From assembly GCA_944325315.1 (NCBI GenBank), contig CALVAA010000005.1:1-64000 (forward strand): a stretch of 64,000 bases of DNA, written 5' to 3'. Positions 27,913 through 36,794 of the stretch are shown piece by piece. The notes under the pieces were generated by a model, which made no database searches, was not told the DNA's origin, and was given only the letters and a program-made list of their open reading frames with translations. Each line of letters starts with the position of its first letter. Position 1 is the first letter of the stretch. The translations under genes were made by a program, and so were the position numbers. This DNA is from Candidatus Gastranaerophilales bacterium (lineage in GTDB: Bacteria; Cyanobacteriota; Vampirovibrionia; Gastranaerophilales; Gastranaerophilaceae).

Positions 27913-28553
27913 TAGTTAAAGCTCTCCACAAGTCCTTTTACAATTAAGCTCCAGCCGTCTACCGCTATAAAAATCAGCAGTTTAAAAGGTGTTGAAACAA
28001 TTTGGGGTGATAACATAAACATACCTAATGCAAGTAATATATTTGCAACGATTAAATCCAATACAATAAAAGGTACATATATGATAAAACCTATTTCAAA
28101 TGCTGTTTTAAGTTCAGAGACAATATAAGCCGGAGCCACTTCCCATAAAGTAAGTTCATCCGGGGTTTGCGGGGGAGTTTTTCTTGTTTTTTCGACAAAA
28201 AATGCTAAGTCAGCCTGTCTTGTTTGTTTTAACATATATTCTTTCAATGGTTTAGAACTTGCATTTAATGCTTCAATTACATTTTGGTTTTTCTCATAAG
28301 GAATTTGAAACTCTTTATACATATTGTCAAAAACAGGACTCATTGTGTAAATAGTCAAAATTAAAGATAATCCTATCAAAGTTATTGCAGGAGGAACGGA
28401 GTTTGTACCCATTGCGGTTTTAAGCATTGAAAAAACAACGGTAAATCTTAAAAAGGGAGTCATAGATACAAAAATAAACGGTAATAGCGAAAAGGTTGCC
28501 ATTACAATTAAAAGCTGTATAACCGGATTGATATCTTTTAATAAACTATCCAT
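27912..28553 (-). CDS. fliP: flagellar export gate protein FliP
   Basis: Core of the flagellar type III export gate. It has 213 residues. Signatures: MTPFLRFTVVFSMLKTAMGT (the conserved FxRxxxVxxxL...G block), NSVPPAITLIGLSLILT (the PP-x-x-x-x-GLxLxLT motif), a periplasmic loop, then YVPFIVLDLIVANILLALGMFMLSP (the DLxxxxxLxxxGMxMxxP block) and the C-terminal PFKLLIFIAVDGWSL. No cleavable signal is obvious, unlike many proteobacterial FliP. It overlaps fliO and fliQ by one base at each end. Confidence 0.96.
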   Translation of the reverse strand: MDSLLKDINPVIQLLIVMATFSLLPFIFVSMTPFLRFTVVFSMLKTAMGTNSVPPAITLIGLSLILTIYTMSPVFDNMYKEFQIPYEKNQNVIEALNASSKPLKEYMLKQTRQADLAFFVEKTRKTPPQTPDELTLWEVAPAYIVSELKTAFEIGFIIYVPFIVLDLIVANILLALGMFMLSPQIVSTPFKLLIFIAVDGWSLIVKGLVESFN

Positions 28554-29068
28554 TAAAAACTGCTCCCTTGAGAATTTGCCTTGTTTAAATCCTTCAAAAT
28601 TGCTCTTAGTATTTCTCTTTTATTATCCTTGTAATTAGCTCTGTTTAACGGCTCATCTTTTTGTGCCATTAAAGTCATAAATTGTTCTTGTATTTTTTCA
28701 TTGTGTGTTTTTTGAGTGTCATCGTATCTGATTTCTTGTTTTGGAATTTTTACATTTTGAGCTAAATCGTATTCTTTTCGTGCGGAAATTTCTTTTTCCT
28801 CTGTTTTCTTTTGTGTTTTTTCATCTTCAAGTTTGGATAAAAATGTTGTATGTTCTGCACCTGACGCTATTAAGAATTTTTCATTTCTTACTTTTACAAC
28901 AATAAGAACTTTCTTCGGGGCGATTGCAACACTGTCAAGAATTTTTATCATACCTTTATTGTTGTTTGGGGTGTTAGTTTGTATTTTTTTATAAACAACA
29001 AAACCAACAAGCAAAATTCCAACCATCGCAAGGGTATAAAATATAAAAGCTGTAATATATGTTATCAT
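28553..29068 (-). CDS. fliO: FliO-like flagellar protein
   Basis: A 171-residue protein with one N-terminal membrane segment (ITAFIFYTLAMVGILLVGFV, residues about 4-26), then a short beta-rich domain (residues about 40-82: IKILDSVAIAPKKVLIVVKV, NEKFLIASGAEHTTFLSKL) that matches the conserved FliO cytoplasmic region, and a long Lys/Glu/Gln-rich tail. FliO helps assemble the FliP-FliR core. Position between the C-ring protein gene and fliP supports the call; sequence identity to FliO is low across species generally. Confidence 0.85.
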   Translation of the reverse strand: MITYITAFIFYTLAMVGILLVGFVVYKKIQTNTPNNNKGMIKILDSVAIAPKKVLIVVKVRNEKFLIASGAEHTTFLSKLEDEKTQKKTEEKEISARKEYDLAQNVKIPKQEIRYDDTQKTHNEKIQEQFMTLMAQKDEPLNRANYKDNKREILRAILKDLNKANSQGSSF

Positions 29069-29083
29069 TTTTTGTTTTCCTTT

Positions 29084-30271
29084 TTATTTTTCAAAATCCG
29101 AATAGTCAAATTCTTCATCGTCTGATGCCTGCTGTACTTTTGGGCGTACAGGTTGGCTTTGGGGTTTGGCTGCAGGCTTTGGTGTTGACTGTTGTGGTTT
29201 AGCAGGCTGCGGCGGCGGGGTTTGCGTCTTTTTAGAGGGGGGTGTTTTGTCTTTGGAATCCGAAAGAATTTCATTCAATCTCACCGCATACCTGTCGTTT
29301 ATAATAATAAGCTCTCCTTTTGCGACTTTTTTATCTTCAACAAAAAGTGCTATTTCATTATCAAAAACAGAACCTAAATCAACTACTTGACCTTTAGTAA
29401 TTTGTTTTAGTTCTCCTATTGTCATTTTTACTTTTTCAAATTCCGCATTGATTTCAATTTGTATATCATCCCAAAGGTTTTTTTCCATTGTTACCTCATA
29501 ATATGTATCTTCAGTTTCGTTTTCATTGTTGTCTATATCTACTATAAGCGAGCGGTTTATTTTTACATTGAACTTTTTTTCAAATTCCCCCGATATTAAA
29601 ATTAAATTTGAACTGCTGCTATTTTCCAAAACAACAATATCATCCTTTGCAAGATTTTTTAATTCGCTAAGAGTAATTTTTGTGCTTCCGGCTTTTATTC
29701 TTACGTGCGAATAGGATTTTGTAAAGTCTTCATCCGTAAATGATTCTTTTTTTACAATTGTTTTAAAGTTCATTCTGTCCATTGGAATTGAAATTATAAT
29801 TTTTGAACAAATATTTTCTTTTGATGCAACGAGGAAAATAAGATTAATATTTTTTTCGCTTTTGTCACTTAACTTTACTTCTTTGACAGGAATTAAAACA
29901 TCTTTCAATTTTTTATAAATAAATTCGCAAAAATTGTTCAGTATTTTAATTTCAAGGTTTGTAAGGTCTGTGAGTTTGAAGGGTTTTTTTGTGCAGCTCA
30001 AGGTTGATGATAAAAAAGTATCGCTAAAATCTTTTGAAAGTCTTATTACAACCGGTTTGTGGTTTTGTACTTTAATTTGGCTTGAAAAAAAATCAATATT
30101 AGAAATTAAAGCTTCGTCTCTCAATTCCCTATAGTCATTTATAGCGTATACAGACAGCTTTATATCTTGTTCCCAGAATTTTTCTATAGCTTCTTTTAAC
30201 ACTTCGCAAATTTGCGAAGCAAAAATATTGAAATCAATGTCTTCAAAAATATTTTTCTTTTTGTTTATCAC
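29084..30271 (-). CDS. C-ring switch protein with two SpoA domains (FliM/FliN or SctQ-like)
   Basis: A 395-residue protein. Residues 1-180 have helices and a hydrophobic beta pattern like the FliM/SctQ middle region. Two SpoA domains follow: about 188-248 (VRIKAGSTKITLSELKNLAK, FNVKINRSLIVDI) and about 267-336 (IQIEINAEFEKVKMTIGELK, KVAKGELIIINDRYAVRL), the latter the best FliN match. A Pro/Gln/Lys-rich tail (residues about 340-395) ends DDEEFDYSDFEK. The two-SpoA order resembles SctQ of type III secretion or FliY, more than separate FliM and FliN. The start is GTG. It is the first gene of the operon ending at fliR. Confidence 0.82.
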   Translation of the reverse strand: MINKKKNIFEDIDFNIFASQICEVLKEAIEKFWEQDIKLSVYAINDYRELRDEALISNIDFFSSQIKVQNHKPVVIRLSKDFSDTFLSSTLSCTKKPFKLTDLTNLEIKILNNFCEFIYKKLKDVLIPVKEVKLSDKSEKNINLIFLVASKENICSKIIISIPMDRMNFKTIVKKESFTDEDFTKSYSHVRIKAGSTKITLSELKNLAKDDIVVLENSSSSNLILISGEFEKKFNVKINRSLIVDIDNNENETEDTYYEVTMEKNLWDDIQIEINAEFEKVKMTIGELKQITKGQVVDLGSVFDNEIALFVEDKKVAKGELIIINDRYAVRLNEILSDSKDKTPPSKKTQTPPPQPAKPQQSTPKPAAKPQSQPVRPKVQQASDDEEFDYSDFEK

Positions 30272-30307
30272 TAAAACATCCGTTTTAAGCTACAAATCCC
30301 CACGAAT

Positions 30308-30337
30308 ATTATATAATTTTATATTTTTTAAAGGCAA
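30308..30337 (-). promoter_or_regulatory. candidate promoter of the fliN-to-fliR operon
   Basis: On the minus strand TTGCCT (30337-30332) and TATAAT (30313-30308) are 18 bases apart, 37 bases before the GTG start of the first flagellar gene. Confidence 0.45.
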
Positions 30338-30339
30338 TT

Positions 30340-30390
30340 TATTAAAAAAAATTAATATCAAATGCCCGGTTTTATAGAGGGCATTTGATA
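30340..30390 (-). terminator. terminator of the LysM-like gene
   Basis: TATCAAATGCCC and GGGCATTTGATA form a perfect 12-base stem (30356-30390) with an 11-base loop. On the minus strand a run of eight T follows (near 30343-30350), just before the flagellar promoter. Confidence 0.8.
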
Positions 30391-30405
30391 AGCAATTCTA
30401 TATGT

Positions 30406-31245
30406 CTACATATTTTGAATGTATTTAAAATATTCATCAAAAGTTTCCTCGATTTTATCGAGGTCTATTTGATTGTTTTTAACTTTTATAGTATCACCTG
30501 CATATAAATTGGCTTCGCTCCAATCAATATAGCCTCCGCCTGAATAATTTTTGTCTTCTACGTATTTGTAGCTGATTTCATTATTCTTTTTTATTGCTCC
30601 GTCTTTAATTGCAAACAAGTTTTTAAATGCTTCAACATTAATCCTGTCTACATCCGGACGTATAACAAAATATGTATAGCCGTCTTCTTTATAAACGTCT
30701 GCAACTGAGTTTTGATGCGTTTTAATATTGTTGTATTTATTCAGTTGTTCTTGCTTTTCTTCTCTTTTTTCTTGCGAAATTTTTGAAGAATAAAGGTTGT
30801 CTTGAATATCTTCTATTTTTTCATCCAGAAGGCTGATTTTTCTCGGTACTACAAGTTCTTGGATATTACCTTCGCCATTTTCGTTTATTCCGTTTCGTGC
30901 AGTGATGATATATGAACTTGAATCATACATTTCAGCTATTGTTTCAAGGTTATCATCTTCACTGTCGTATGAAATTGTTACATTATCCGGAGTGTAATTT
31001 TTGACATCTTCATACAAATTGGCTGAAAATATGGCAGCTAAAGCCGTCATAAAACCTGCAATGTATGCGTTTCTAACAGTATGCGCAGGCTTTTTAACTG
31101 CTTTTCTTGTGCTTATAAATTCGTCTTGTTTTTGTTTGTTCCTTACTCTTCCGGGTGTTCCTTGTCTTACAAAAGCCGGTACGTCTATTTCCTGTCTTTT
31201 TTGAAGTCCGGGGTTGTTTTTTCCGATATCATATATTTTAGACAT
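30406..31245 (-). CDS. membrane-anchored protein with LysM-like segment, unknown role
   Basis: A 279-residue protein; I start it at the ATG of MSKIYDIGKNNPGLQKRQEI because AAGGAA lies 8 bases upstream, although the frame is open further. A cytoplasmic basic region (1-55) precedes one membrane segment (AYIAGFMTALAAIFSANLY, about 61-80). Outside the membrane, residues about 90-140 (DNLETIAEMYDSSSYIITAR, NGIN, ELVVP) resemble a LysM repeat with its IA-x-x-Y, N-G and final V/I-P pattern, and the C-terminal YAGDTIKVKNNQ is similar. It may bind peptidoglycan. The identification is by pattern and weak. It ends at a strong terminator. Confidence 0.6.
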   Translation of the reverse strand: MSKIYDIGKNNPGLQKRQEIDVPAFVRQGTPGRVRNKQKQDEFISTRKAVKKPAHTVRNAYIAGFMTALAAIFSANLYEDVKNYTPDNVTISYDSEDDNLETIAEMYDSSSYIITARNGINENGEGNIQELVVPRKISLLDEKIEDIQDNLYSSKISQEKREEKQEQLNKYNNIKTHQNSVADVYKEDGYTYFVIRPDVDRINVEAFKNLFAIKDGAIKKNNEISYKYVEDKNYSGGGYIDWSEANLYAGDTIKVKNNQIDLDKIEETFDEYFKYIQNM

Positions 31246-31388
31246 TTTTAATTCCTTATTTTGCAAATAAAATAAAGTGTGTAAATTTTTATTTTTGATT
31301 ATAAATAAAAATAAATTTACAAAAATTAATAAATTTGATTCTGTTATTGTATAATAAAAATAAAGATAAACAAAGAATCGGGTAATAT

Positions 31389-32195
31389 ATGAAATCACCA
31401 AAAGAAATCAGACTTGAAGAAAAAATTTTAGATAAATTAAAGCATCACAATAACTGTGCACGTCTTGTGAAGTACCTTTTTTTAGACGAAGAATTACAGG
31501 CCATGCAAGATTATGCAAATAACGTTTCAATTAAAAGACTGGGTTTTAATGACCATGGCCCTGTACATATGCGCCAGGTTGCAAATAATGCAATTAAAAT
31601 GCTTAATATATTGCATGCAAACGGAATTCAAACTTCTCTTGAAAGAGAGGAAATTGGAACTTTTGAAGACAGCTTGTGTGCTGTAATTCTGGCAGGTCTA
31701 ATGCACGATTTAGGCATGGCAATAGGCAGATGTGCGCATGAGGAGATGTCTATTGTTTTGTCTATTCCTATAATGGATAGAGCGTTAAGAGAAATTTTTC
31801 CGGATGATACCCAAAAAAGAACAATAATAAAATCATTGGCACTTGAAGCAATTTCCGGACACATGTCTTCAAGAAGAATTCACTCAATTGAAGCAGGCAT
31901 TCTTCTTATAGCGGACGGATGCGATATGACAAAAGGAAGAGCAAGAATTCCTCTTGCAATCAATAATGCCCCAAAAGTAGGAGACATTCACAAATATTCG
32001 GCTAATGCAATTGAGCGTGTTATAATTAAACAAGGGGAGAGAAAGCCTATTAAAATAATTATCGAAATGTCGGGTGATGTCGGGCTTTTTCAAATAGAAG
32101 AAGTTTTATTTACAAAAATCGATTCTTCTCCTGCTAAAGAATATGTAGAATTATATGCGGGAGTAGGCGGACAAGAGTGTAAATGTTATCTGTAA
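31389..32195 (+). CDS. HD-domain phosphohydrolase
   Basis: A 268-residue metal-dependent HD superfamily protein. NDHGPVHMRQV supplies the first His, LMHDLGMAIGR the HD pair, and a later HMSSRRIHSIEAG and IADGCDMTKGRA give the remaining metal ligands. The overall layout is that of predicted nucleotidases or phosphatases of the family seen in cyanobacteria and archaea. A TATAAT at 31350-31355 may be its -10 element. It runs into the MATE gene, 11 bases further on. The substrate is unknown. Confidence 0.85.
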   Translation: MKSPKEIRLEEKILDKLKHHNNCARLVKYLFLDEELQAMQDYANNVSIKRLGFNDHGPVHMRQVANNAIKMLNILHANGIQTSLEREEIGTFEDSLCAVILAGLMHDLGMAIGRCAHEEMSIVLSIPIMDRALREIFPDDTQKRTIIKSLALEAISGHMSSRRIHSIEAGILLIADGCDMTKGRARIPLAINNAPKVGDIHKYSANAIERVIIKQGERKPIKIIIEMSGDVGLFQIEEVLFTKIDSSPAKEYVELYAGVGGQECKCYL

Positions 32196-32206
32196 ATTGA
32201 GTAAAT

Positions 32207-33556
32207 ATGGCCGGAAAAGAATTAACAACAGGAAAACCGTTTGGACTTATTGTATCTTTTATGTTGCCTATATTTTTAGGCAATTTGTTTCAACAGTTTT
32301 ACAACATGGCAGATGCTCTCATAGTAGGAAGGTTTTTAGGAATTAAGGCTCTTGGGGCACTGGGTGCTTGCTCTCCTTTGATATTTTTAATAATAAGCTT
32401 TATATTTGCTTCAACTCAGGGATTCTGTGCGGTTACAGCACAAAGATTCGGTGCAAGGGACTATGAAAATGTCAAAAAATCGCTAAGTGCTTCTTTGATT
32501 TTATCTTTTCTTTTAGTGATTATTTTAACTTTAATTTCAGCTCCTTTTACTTATCAAATGCTGAAACTTCTAAATACTCCTGCTGATATTATAAATCTTT
32601 CTTATGAGTATCTTTTTATAATGTTCATAGGAATTTTTGCAACCGTTTTCTATAATGTTTCATCAAATATAATAAGAGCTTTGGGAGACAGCAAAACACC
32701 TTTGTATTTTCTTATTTTTGCCTCTTTTTTAAATATTGTTCTTGATATTATTTTCATTTCAAAGTTCAATTGGAATGTTAAGGGCGCTGCTTGGGCAACA
32801 GTTATCTCACAGGCTGTTTCGAGTGTAATGTGTATCGTTTTTATGTTTTTAAAATTTCCCATATTAAGACTCAAGCGTAAAGATTGGTTAGTAAGTCGGG
32901 ATTTTCTAATGGAACATTTAAGAATAGGAATACCAATGGGTTTCCAAATGTCTGTTTTGACAATTGGAATTATTGTTTTGCAGTTTGTTTTAAATGGTTT
33001 CGGATCAACTGCCGTTGCTGCATATACCACTGCAATGCGTGTAGATCAGGCGTTTGGACAGACATATTTGGCGTTGGGTGCTACAATGGCGGTTTATGCC
33101 GCACAGAATTATGGAGCTAAGAGGATGTCCAGAATTAAAGAAGGTGCAAAAGCAGGTGTTGTAATTGTTTTAGTTGTTAGTTTAATTTCAATTATAGTGC
33201 TTGGTCTTTTTTCAGCACCTTTGGTTTCAATTTTTATGGATGTACCGGACGAAAACGTTGTCAAACTTGCAGTTTTGTATTTACATATAATAATGATATT
33301 TTATGTTTTTTTGGGGCTTTTAATTTTATATAGAAATATACTTCAAGGTATGGGGAATGTTGGCGCACCTTTGGCTTCCGGCATAGCTGAACTCGTTTTC
33401 AGAAGTGTTTGCGCCATAATTTTAGGAAAATATTTTGGATATTTAGGAATTTGTTTTGCAACGCCTGCTGCCTGGATATCTGCCGCAATTGTTTTATATA
33501 TAGGCTACAAAATGAGTCTTTTAAAAAATATAAAAAAGATTAAAGCTTCCCTGTAA
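32207..33556 (+). CDS. MATE family multidrug exporter
   Basis: A 449-residue membrane protein with about 12 transmembrane segments and the usual two-fold MATE layout. It begins GKPFGLIVSFMLPIFLGNLF, and NMADALIVGRFLGIKALGAL is the conserved first-helix loop (with Asp). AYTTAMRVDQAFGQTYLALG marks the second half. MATE pumps expel cationic drugs or metabolites using sodium or proton gradients. It is probably co-transcribed with the HD gene. The native substrate cannot be read from sequence. Confidence 0.95.
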   Translation: MAGKELTTGKPFGLIVSFMLPIFLGNLFQQFYNMADALIVGRFLGIKALGALGACSPLIFLIISFIFASTQGFCAVTAQRFGARDYENVKKSLSASLILSFLLVIILTLISAPFTYQMLKLLNTPADIINLSYEYLFIMFIGIFATVFYNVSSNIIRALGDSKTPLYFLIFASFLNIVLDIIFISKFNWNVKGAAWATVISQAVSSVMCIVFMFLKFPILRLKRKDWLVSRDFLMEHLRIGIPMGFQMSVLTIGIIVLQFVLNGFGSTAVAAYTTAMRVDQAFGQTYLALGATMAVYAAQNYGAKRMSRIKEGAKAGVVIVLVVSLISIIVLGLFSAPLVSIFMDVPDENVVKLAVLYLHIIMIFYVFLGLLILYRNILQGMGNVGAPLASGIAELVFRSVCAIILGKYFGYLGICFATPAAWISAAIVLYIGYKMSLLKNIKKIKASL

Positions 33557-33567
33557 AAGATACAATA

Positions 33568-34185
33568 CTATATTTTTTCAAAAACACTTTTAGGTTGTTT
33601 ACAGACAGGACATATAAAATCATCTTTTTCTTTTGTTATGTCGCCTTTGTAAATATATCCGCAAACCTTACACTTATATCCTTCGGTTTCTTTTTGTTCA
33701 ATATAAGTTGGGGCATTTTTGGGACTTGTACCTTTTTTAACTTGGTGATAATAAGCATAAGTCATTGGAGTTTCGTTTTTTAGCATTTCTCCTTTTGTAA
33801 TTTTTGCAATAAAAACACTGTGTGTTTCTGTTTCTATAATATCTTTAACTTCTGCAATTAAATATCCTATAGAATTTTTAATTATATCAATTCCTTCAAT
33901 TTTAATCTTTTCCAGATTCAAAAATTTATCAGTGTCTTTTGAGCTTTGAAAACCAAAGACAGGAATGATATTGTCATCAACATTTATCGAAAGTATAGAT
34001 ATTGCAAATTTTTTGTTCATTTTAATACATTTATTTGTATAATTTTTGTGGTTTACAGACAGTGCAATCGTGTCATATGTGACTTGCATTAAACTATTTA
34101 CAATGCAGCCGGTTGAGCGTTTTTCATCAAAACAACTGACAACATAAACCCCGTAAGATATATTTTTTAATACTTCATTATTCAT
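33568..34185 (-). CDS. flavin reductase-rubredoxin fusion (high-molecular-weight rubredoxin)
   Basis: A 205-residue protein with two parts. Residues about 1-145 form an FMN-binding split barrel of the flavin reductase family (YGVYVVSCFDEKRSTGCIVN, VTYDTIALSVNHKNYT). Residues about 165-203 are a rubredoxin: YKCKVCGYIYKGD and FICPVCKQPKSVFE give two Cys-x2-Cys pairs for one iron. In anaerobes such fusions pass electrons from NAD(P)H to oxygen- or nitric-oxide-reducing flavodiiron proteins (known for Moorella). No flavodiiron gene is nearby. It points to an anaerobic host. Confidence 0.9.
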   Translation of the reverse strand: MNNEVLKNISYGVYVVSCFDEKRSTGCIVNSLMQVTYDTIALSVNHKNYTNKCIKMNKKFAISILSINVDDNIIPVFGFQSSKDTDKFLNLEKIKIEGIDIIKNSIGYLIAEVKDIIETETHSVFIAKITKGEMLKNETPMTYAYYHQVKKGTSPKNAPTYIEQKETEGYKCKVCGYIYKGDITKEKDDFICPVCKQPKSVFEKI

Positions 34186-34266
34186 TATATTCTCCTTTTA
34201 ATATATTTATTTTGCCTCATTTTTAAATATTAGACAACATTTTTTGTTTAGGAGTTATAATAATAT

Positions 34267-35559
34267 ATGCCTATGAAAAAGATACTGGTCTTTTTAATTT
34301 GTTTGTTAACAACAACTTCTTCTTTTGCGATAAATGACATTCAGAAAGTATCGCTTGAAGAAGCAATTGATATAGCACTTAAAACAAATCCCCAGATTAA
34401 AATGTTGGGTATAGACACAGATATTGCATTGAATGAAATTAAGGTTGCGGATAAGCTAAAAAATCCTTCGGCTCATTATTTTCAAAACATAGGAAAAGCC
34501 GGTGAGGGAAATCCCCAGCAAATGGGTATCAGCTATGAAATAGATGTTTTGAAACGCTCCAAAAGAAAAAATCTTGCAAGGTCAAATTCTCAAATAGCTT
34601 TTGATATTGAAGAATATTCAAGACACTGCTTGATTTTTGAAGTAAAAAAAGCATATATTGACTTACTTTTAAAAAAAACAAAGCTGAAGATAGTAAATTC
34701 AAGAAAAGAACTTGCGAAAGAATTGTTTGAATACACAACAAAAGAAGCGGATAATAAAAAAATACCTAAAACAGAAGCAATTCAGGCAAAAATTGCCTTA
34801 AATAAGGCAATAATGGATTATAACAATGCGCAAAGTGAATTTATATTTTCACAAAACCGTTTCAATACGGTAATGAACGCAAATAAAATTGACTATGATA
34901 CAAAAGAAGAAACGCTTTCTGATAATTATTCCGAACTTTTAGCGGTTGATCCAAAGTATGATTTTTTCACTCTCGATAGTATTATTAACTTTGCGCTTGA
35001 AAACAGAAAAGATCTTTTAGCGGTAAAAGGAGAGGTGGAAAGTGCGCAAAGCAATTTGAAACTTGTGAAAAGCAACTTGATTCCCGATCTTGAATTTTCC
35101 GGAGGCTATGCATATCAAACAGGCTCAACTTCTGCAAACGGAAATTTTTTATCAGGCGGTTATGTTGGGGCAAGTGTTGTCAATATTCCTCTTATATACC
35201 ATTATAAACCGGAGATTCAAAATGCAAAACTTGCAATTGAAAGAACTCAACTAAAGTATGAGGATGCTAAAATAGACGTAAAAAGAAATGTAACGGATGC
35301 TTGGGAAAAATATACCATAGCAAAAAATACAATTAATTTTTACAATAAAGAAATTTTGTCAGATACAAAAGAGCTGTGGGGGGCATCTATAGAAAGCCAT
35401 GAAAAAAAAGAAATTGATGTTACAAGTTTTATTGTTTCCAAAAAACTTTATTTTGAACTTATGTTGGAATATGAAGAAGCTCTTGCGCAGTATTATATTA
35501 GTTTTGCAGAGCTTTTAAAGGAAATGAATGCACTGATAGCGGATTTGGAAAAACTCTAG
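34267..35559 (+). CDS. TolC-family outer-membrane protein, not linked to a pump
   Basis: A 430-residue protein with a signal peptide (MPMKKILVFLICLLTTTSSFA). Two outer-membrane efflux repeats follow, starting SLEEAIDIALKTNPQIKMLG and, near residue 240, SIINFALENRKDLLAVKGEV, with long coiled-coil helices between. The pattern of helices suits a trimeric channel of CusC/TolC type. Unlike the channel gene at 9.1-10.7 kb it has no adaptor or pump beside it; its neighbours are a flavin reductase and, convergently, a regulator. A GGAG at 34251 precedes the first ATG. It overlaps the regulator gene by a shared CTAG. Confidence 0.88.
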   Translation: MPMKKILVFLICLLTTTSSFAINDIQKVSLEEAIDIALKTNPQIKMLGIDTDIALNEIKVADKLKNPSAHYFQNIGKAGEGNPQQMGISYEIDVLKRSKRKNLARSNSQIAFDIEEYSRHCLIFEVKKAYIDLLLKKTKLKIVNSRKELAKELFEYTTKEADNKKIPKTEAIQAKIALNKAIMDYNNAQSEFIFSQNRFNTVMNANKIDYDTKEETLSDNYSELLAVDPKYDFFTLDSIINFALENRKDLLAVKGEVESAQSNLKLVKSNLIPDLEFSGGYAYQTGSTSANGNFLSGGYVGASVVNIPLIYHYKPEIQNAKLAIERTQLKYEDAKIDVKRNVTDAWEKYTIAKNTINFYNKEILSDTKELWGASIESHEKKEIDVTSFIVSKKLYFELMLEYEEALAQYYISFAELLKEMNALIADLEKL

Positions 35560-36680
35560 TTATTATTAAACTTAACAGCATCAGGATTAAGCGCAAGCCA
35601 TCTGTATGAATCTCCTTCGGGCTCAGGGAGCTCTATTATAAAAATACCTCCGGTTTTTCCTCTTTTAGATACCAAATATCCCCCCCGAAACAAATCGGCT
35701 AAAGCTCTTCTTATTGTGTTGGGGCTAACATTTAGTATTGTTGCAAGTTCTCTTATAGGAGCGATTTTGTCTCCTGTTTCATAGTTTTCCGTGATATATT
35801 TTTTTAAATGGCCCAATGCTTTTTGCCAGGAATAACTGTAGCTTTGAGTTGAATTTAATTTTCTTCTTTCGGAACTTGTATAGTCGGTTTTTTTGTTTTT
35901 ATTTCCCAAATAAATTGTTCCGTACCGGCCTCGTCTTGAAAATATTACTTTTTTTGCATTTAAAACTTTCATTGCATCATTTACTGTTTTAATGCTGACG
36001 TCAAACATAGCTGAAAAAGCAAGATTGGGGAGAATTTTTTCTCCTTGTTTGTATGTTTTTTCTATATAATTTTGAATTTTTTCAACAAGTTGATGAGTGA
36101 GAGTAAAATCTTCGTTTTCAATTCCGTTGTGGATTTCTTCTTTTGTGAGTTCAAATTCTTTTTTATAAATCCAGCAATACTTATTGCCTTTTATGTGAAC
36201 TTTTTCCAAATAACCTTTTTGCGCCAGATGTACAAGAGCAAATCTTATTGTATTTTGAGAGATATCTGTTTTTTTAGATAACTCCGCTATTGAAGGTACG
36301 GCTGTATTGAGTTTTATTCCTTCGTCAATAACAATTTTTTTAATTTTGCATTCCGTAATTGTGCCGTGATATAGTTCATCTTTATTTAAATCTTTCGAAT
36401 AAAAGTCATTAATACTTGTTCCTATGGATTGTTTTGAGCAAAAATAGCCTAAATCCTTTACTTCCCTTATAGAGTTTTGCATTGTTGCACTTGAAACATT
36501 CAAAAATTCCGCAAGCTCTTCTTTTGTCGGAATAAAATCACCAAAGTCTGCAATTCCAAACTCGAGTGAATGTTTAACCCATTCAATGAGCCAATCGGTT
36601 ACCACCTGTCCTTTTGGTTTTTTTAAAACATCAAAATTCGGTTTTGGAATTTTGATATCATCTAAGGTTAAATGTTTCAT
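35556..36680 (-). CDS. regulator composed of four GntR-type winged-helix domains
   Basis: A 374-residue protein containing four successive GntR-like winged helix-turn-helix units and no effector domain. The units lie at about 26-92 (FIPTKEELAEFLNVSSATMQ), 108-173 (AVPSIAELSKKTDISQNTIR), 195-258 (ILPNLAFSAMFDVSIKTVND) and 284-350 (KIAPIRELATILNVSPNTIR). Each shows the recognition-helix pattern and a wing (such as KRGKTGGIFIIE). Units two and four are closest to consensus. Ordinary GntR regulators have one such unit plus a ligand domain. It is divergent, by 114 bases, from a large FKG-motif protein gene that it might regulate. Confidence 0.82.
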   Translation of the reverse strand: MKHLTLDDIKIPKPNFDVLKKPKGQVVTDWLIEWVKHSLEFGIADFGDFIPTKEELAEFLNVSSATMQNSIREVKDLGYFCSKQSIGTSINDFYSKDLNKDELYHGTITECKIKKIVIDEGIKLNTAVPSIAELSKKTDISQNTIRFALVHLAQKGYLEKVHIKGNKYCWIYKKEFELTKEEIHNGIENEDFTLTHQLVEKIQNYIEKTYKQGEKILPNLAFSAMFDVSIKTVNDAMKVLNAKKVIFSRRGRYGTIYLGNKNKKTDYTSSERRKLNSTQSYSYSWQKALGHLKKYITENYETGDKIAPIRELATILNVSPNTIRRALADLFRGGYLVSKRGKTGGIFIIELPEPEGDSYRWLALNPDAVKFNNN

Positions 36681-36794
36681 GGTATTTTTATTAAAACATA
36701 AATATAACTCATTGTGTGCTATATTTTATTTTTTTTAAAAAAAATTAATATTTTAAAACAAAAATTTTTTTTCAAACGTTTTAAACATTTAGAT

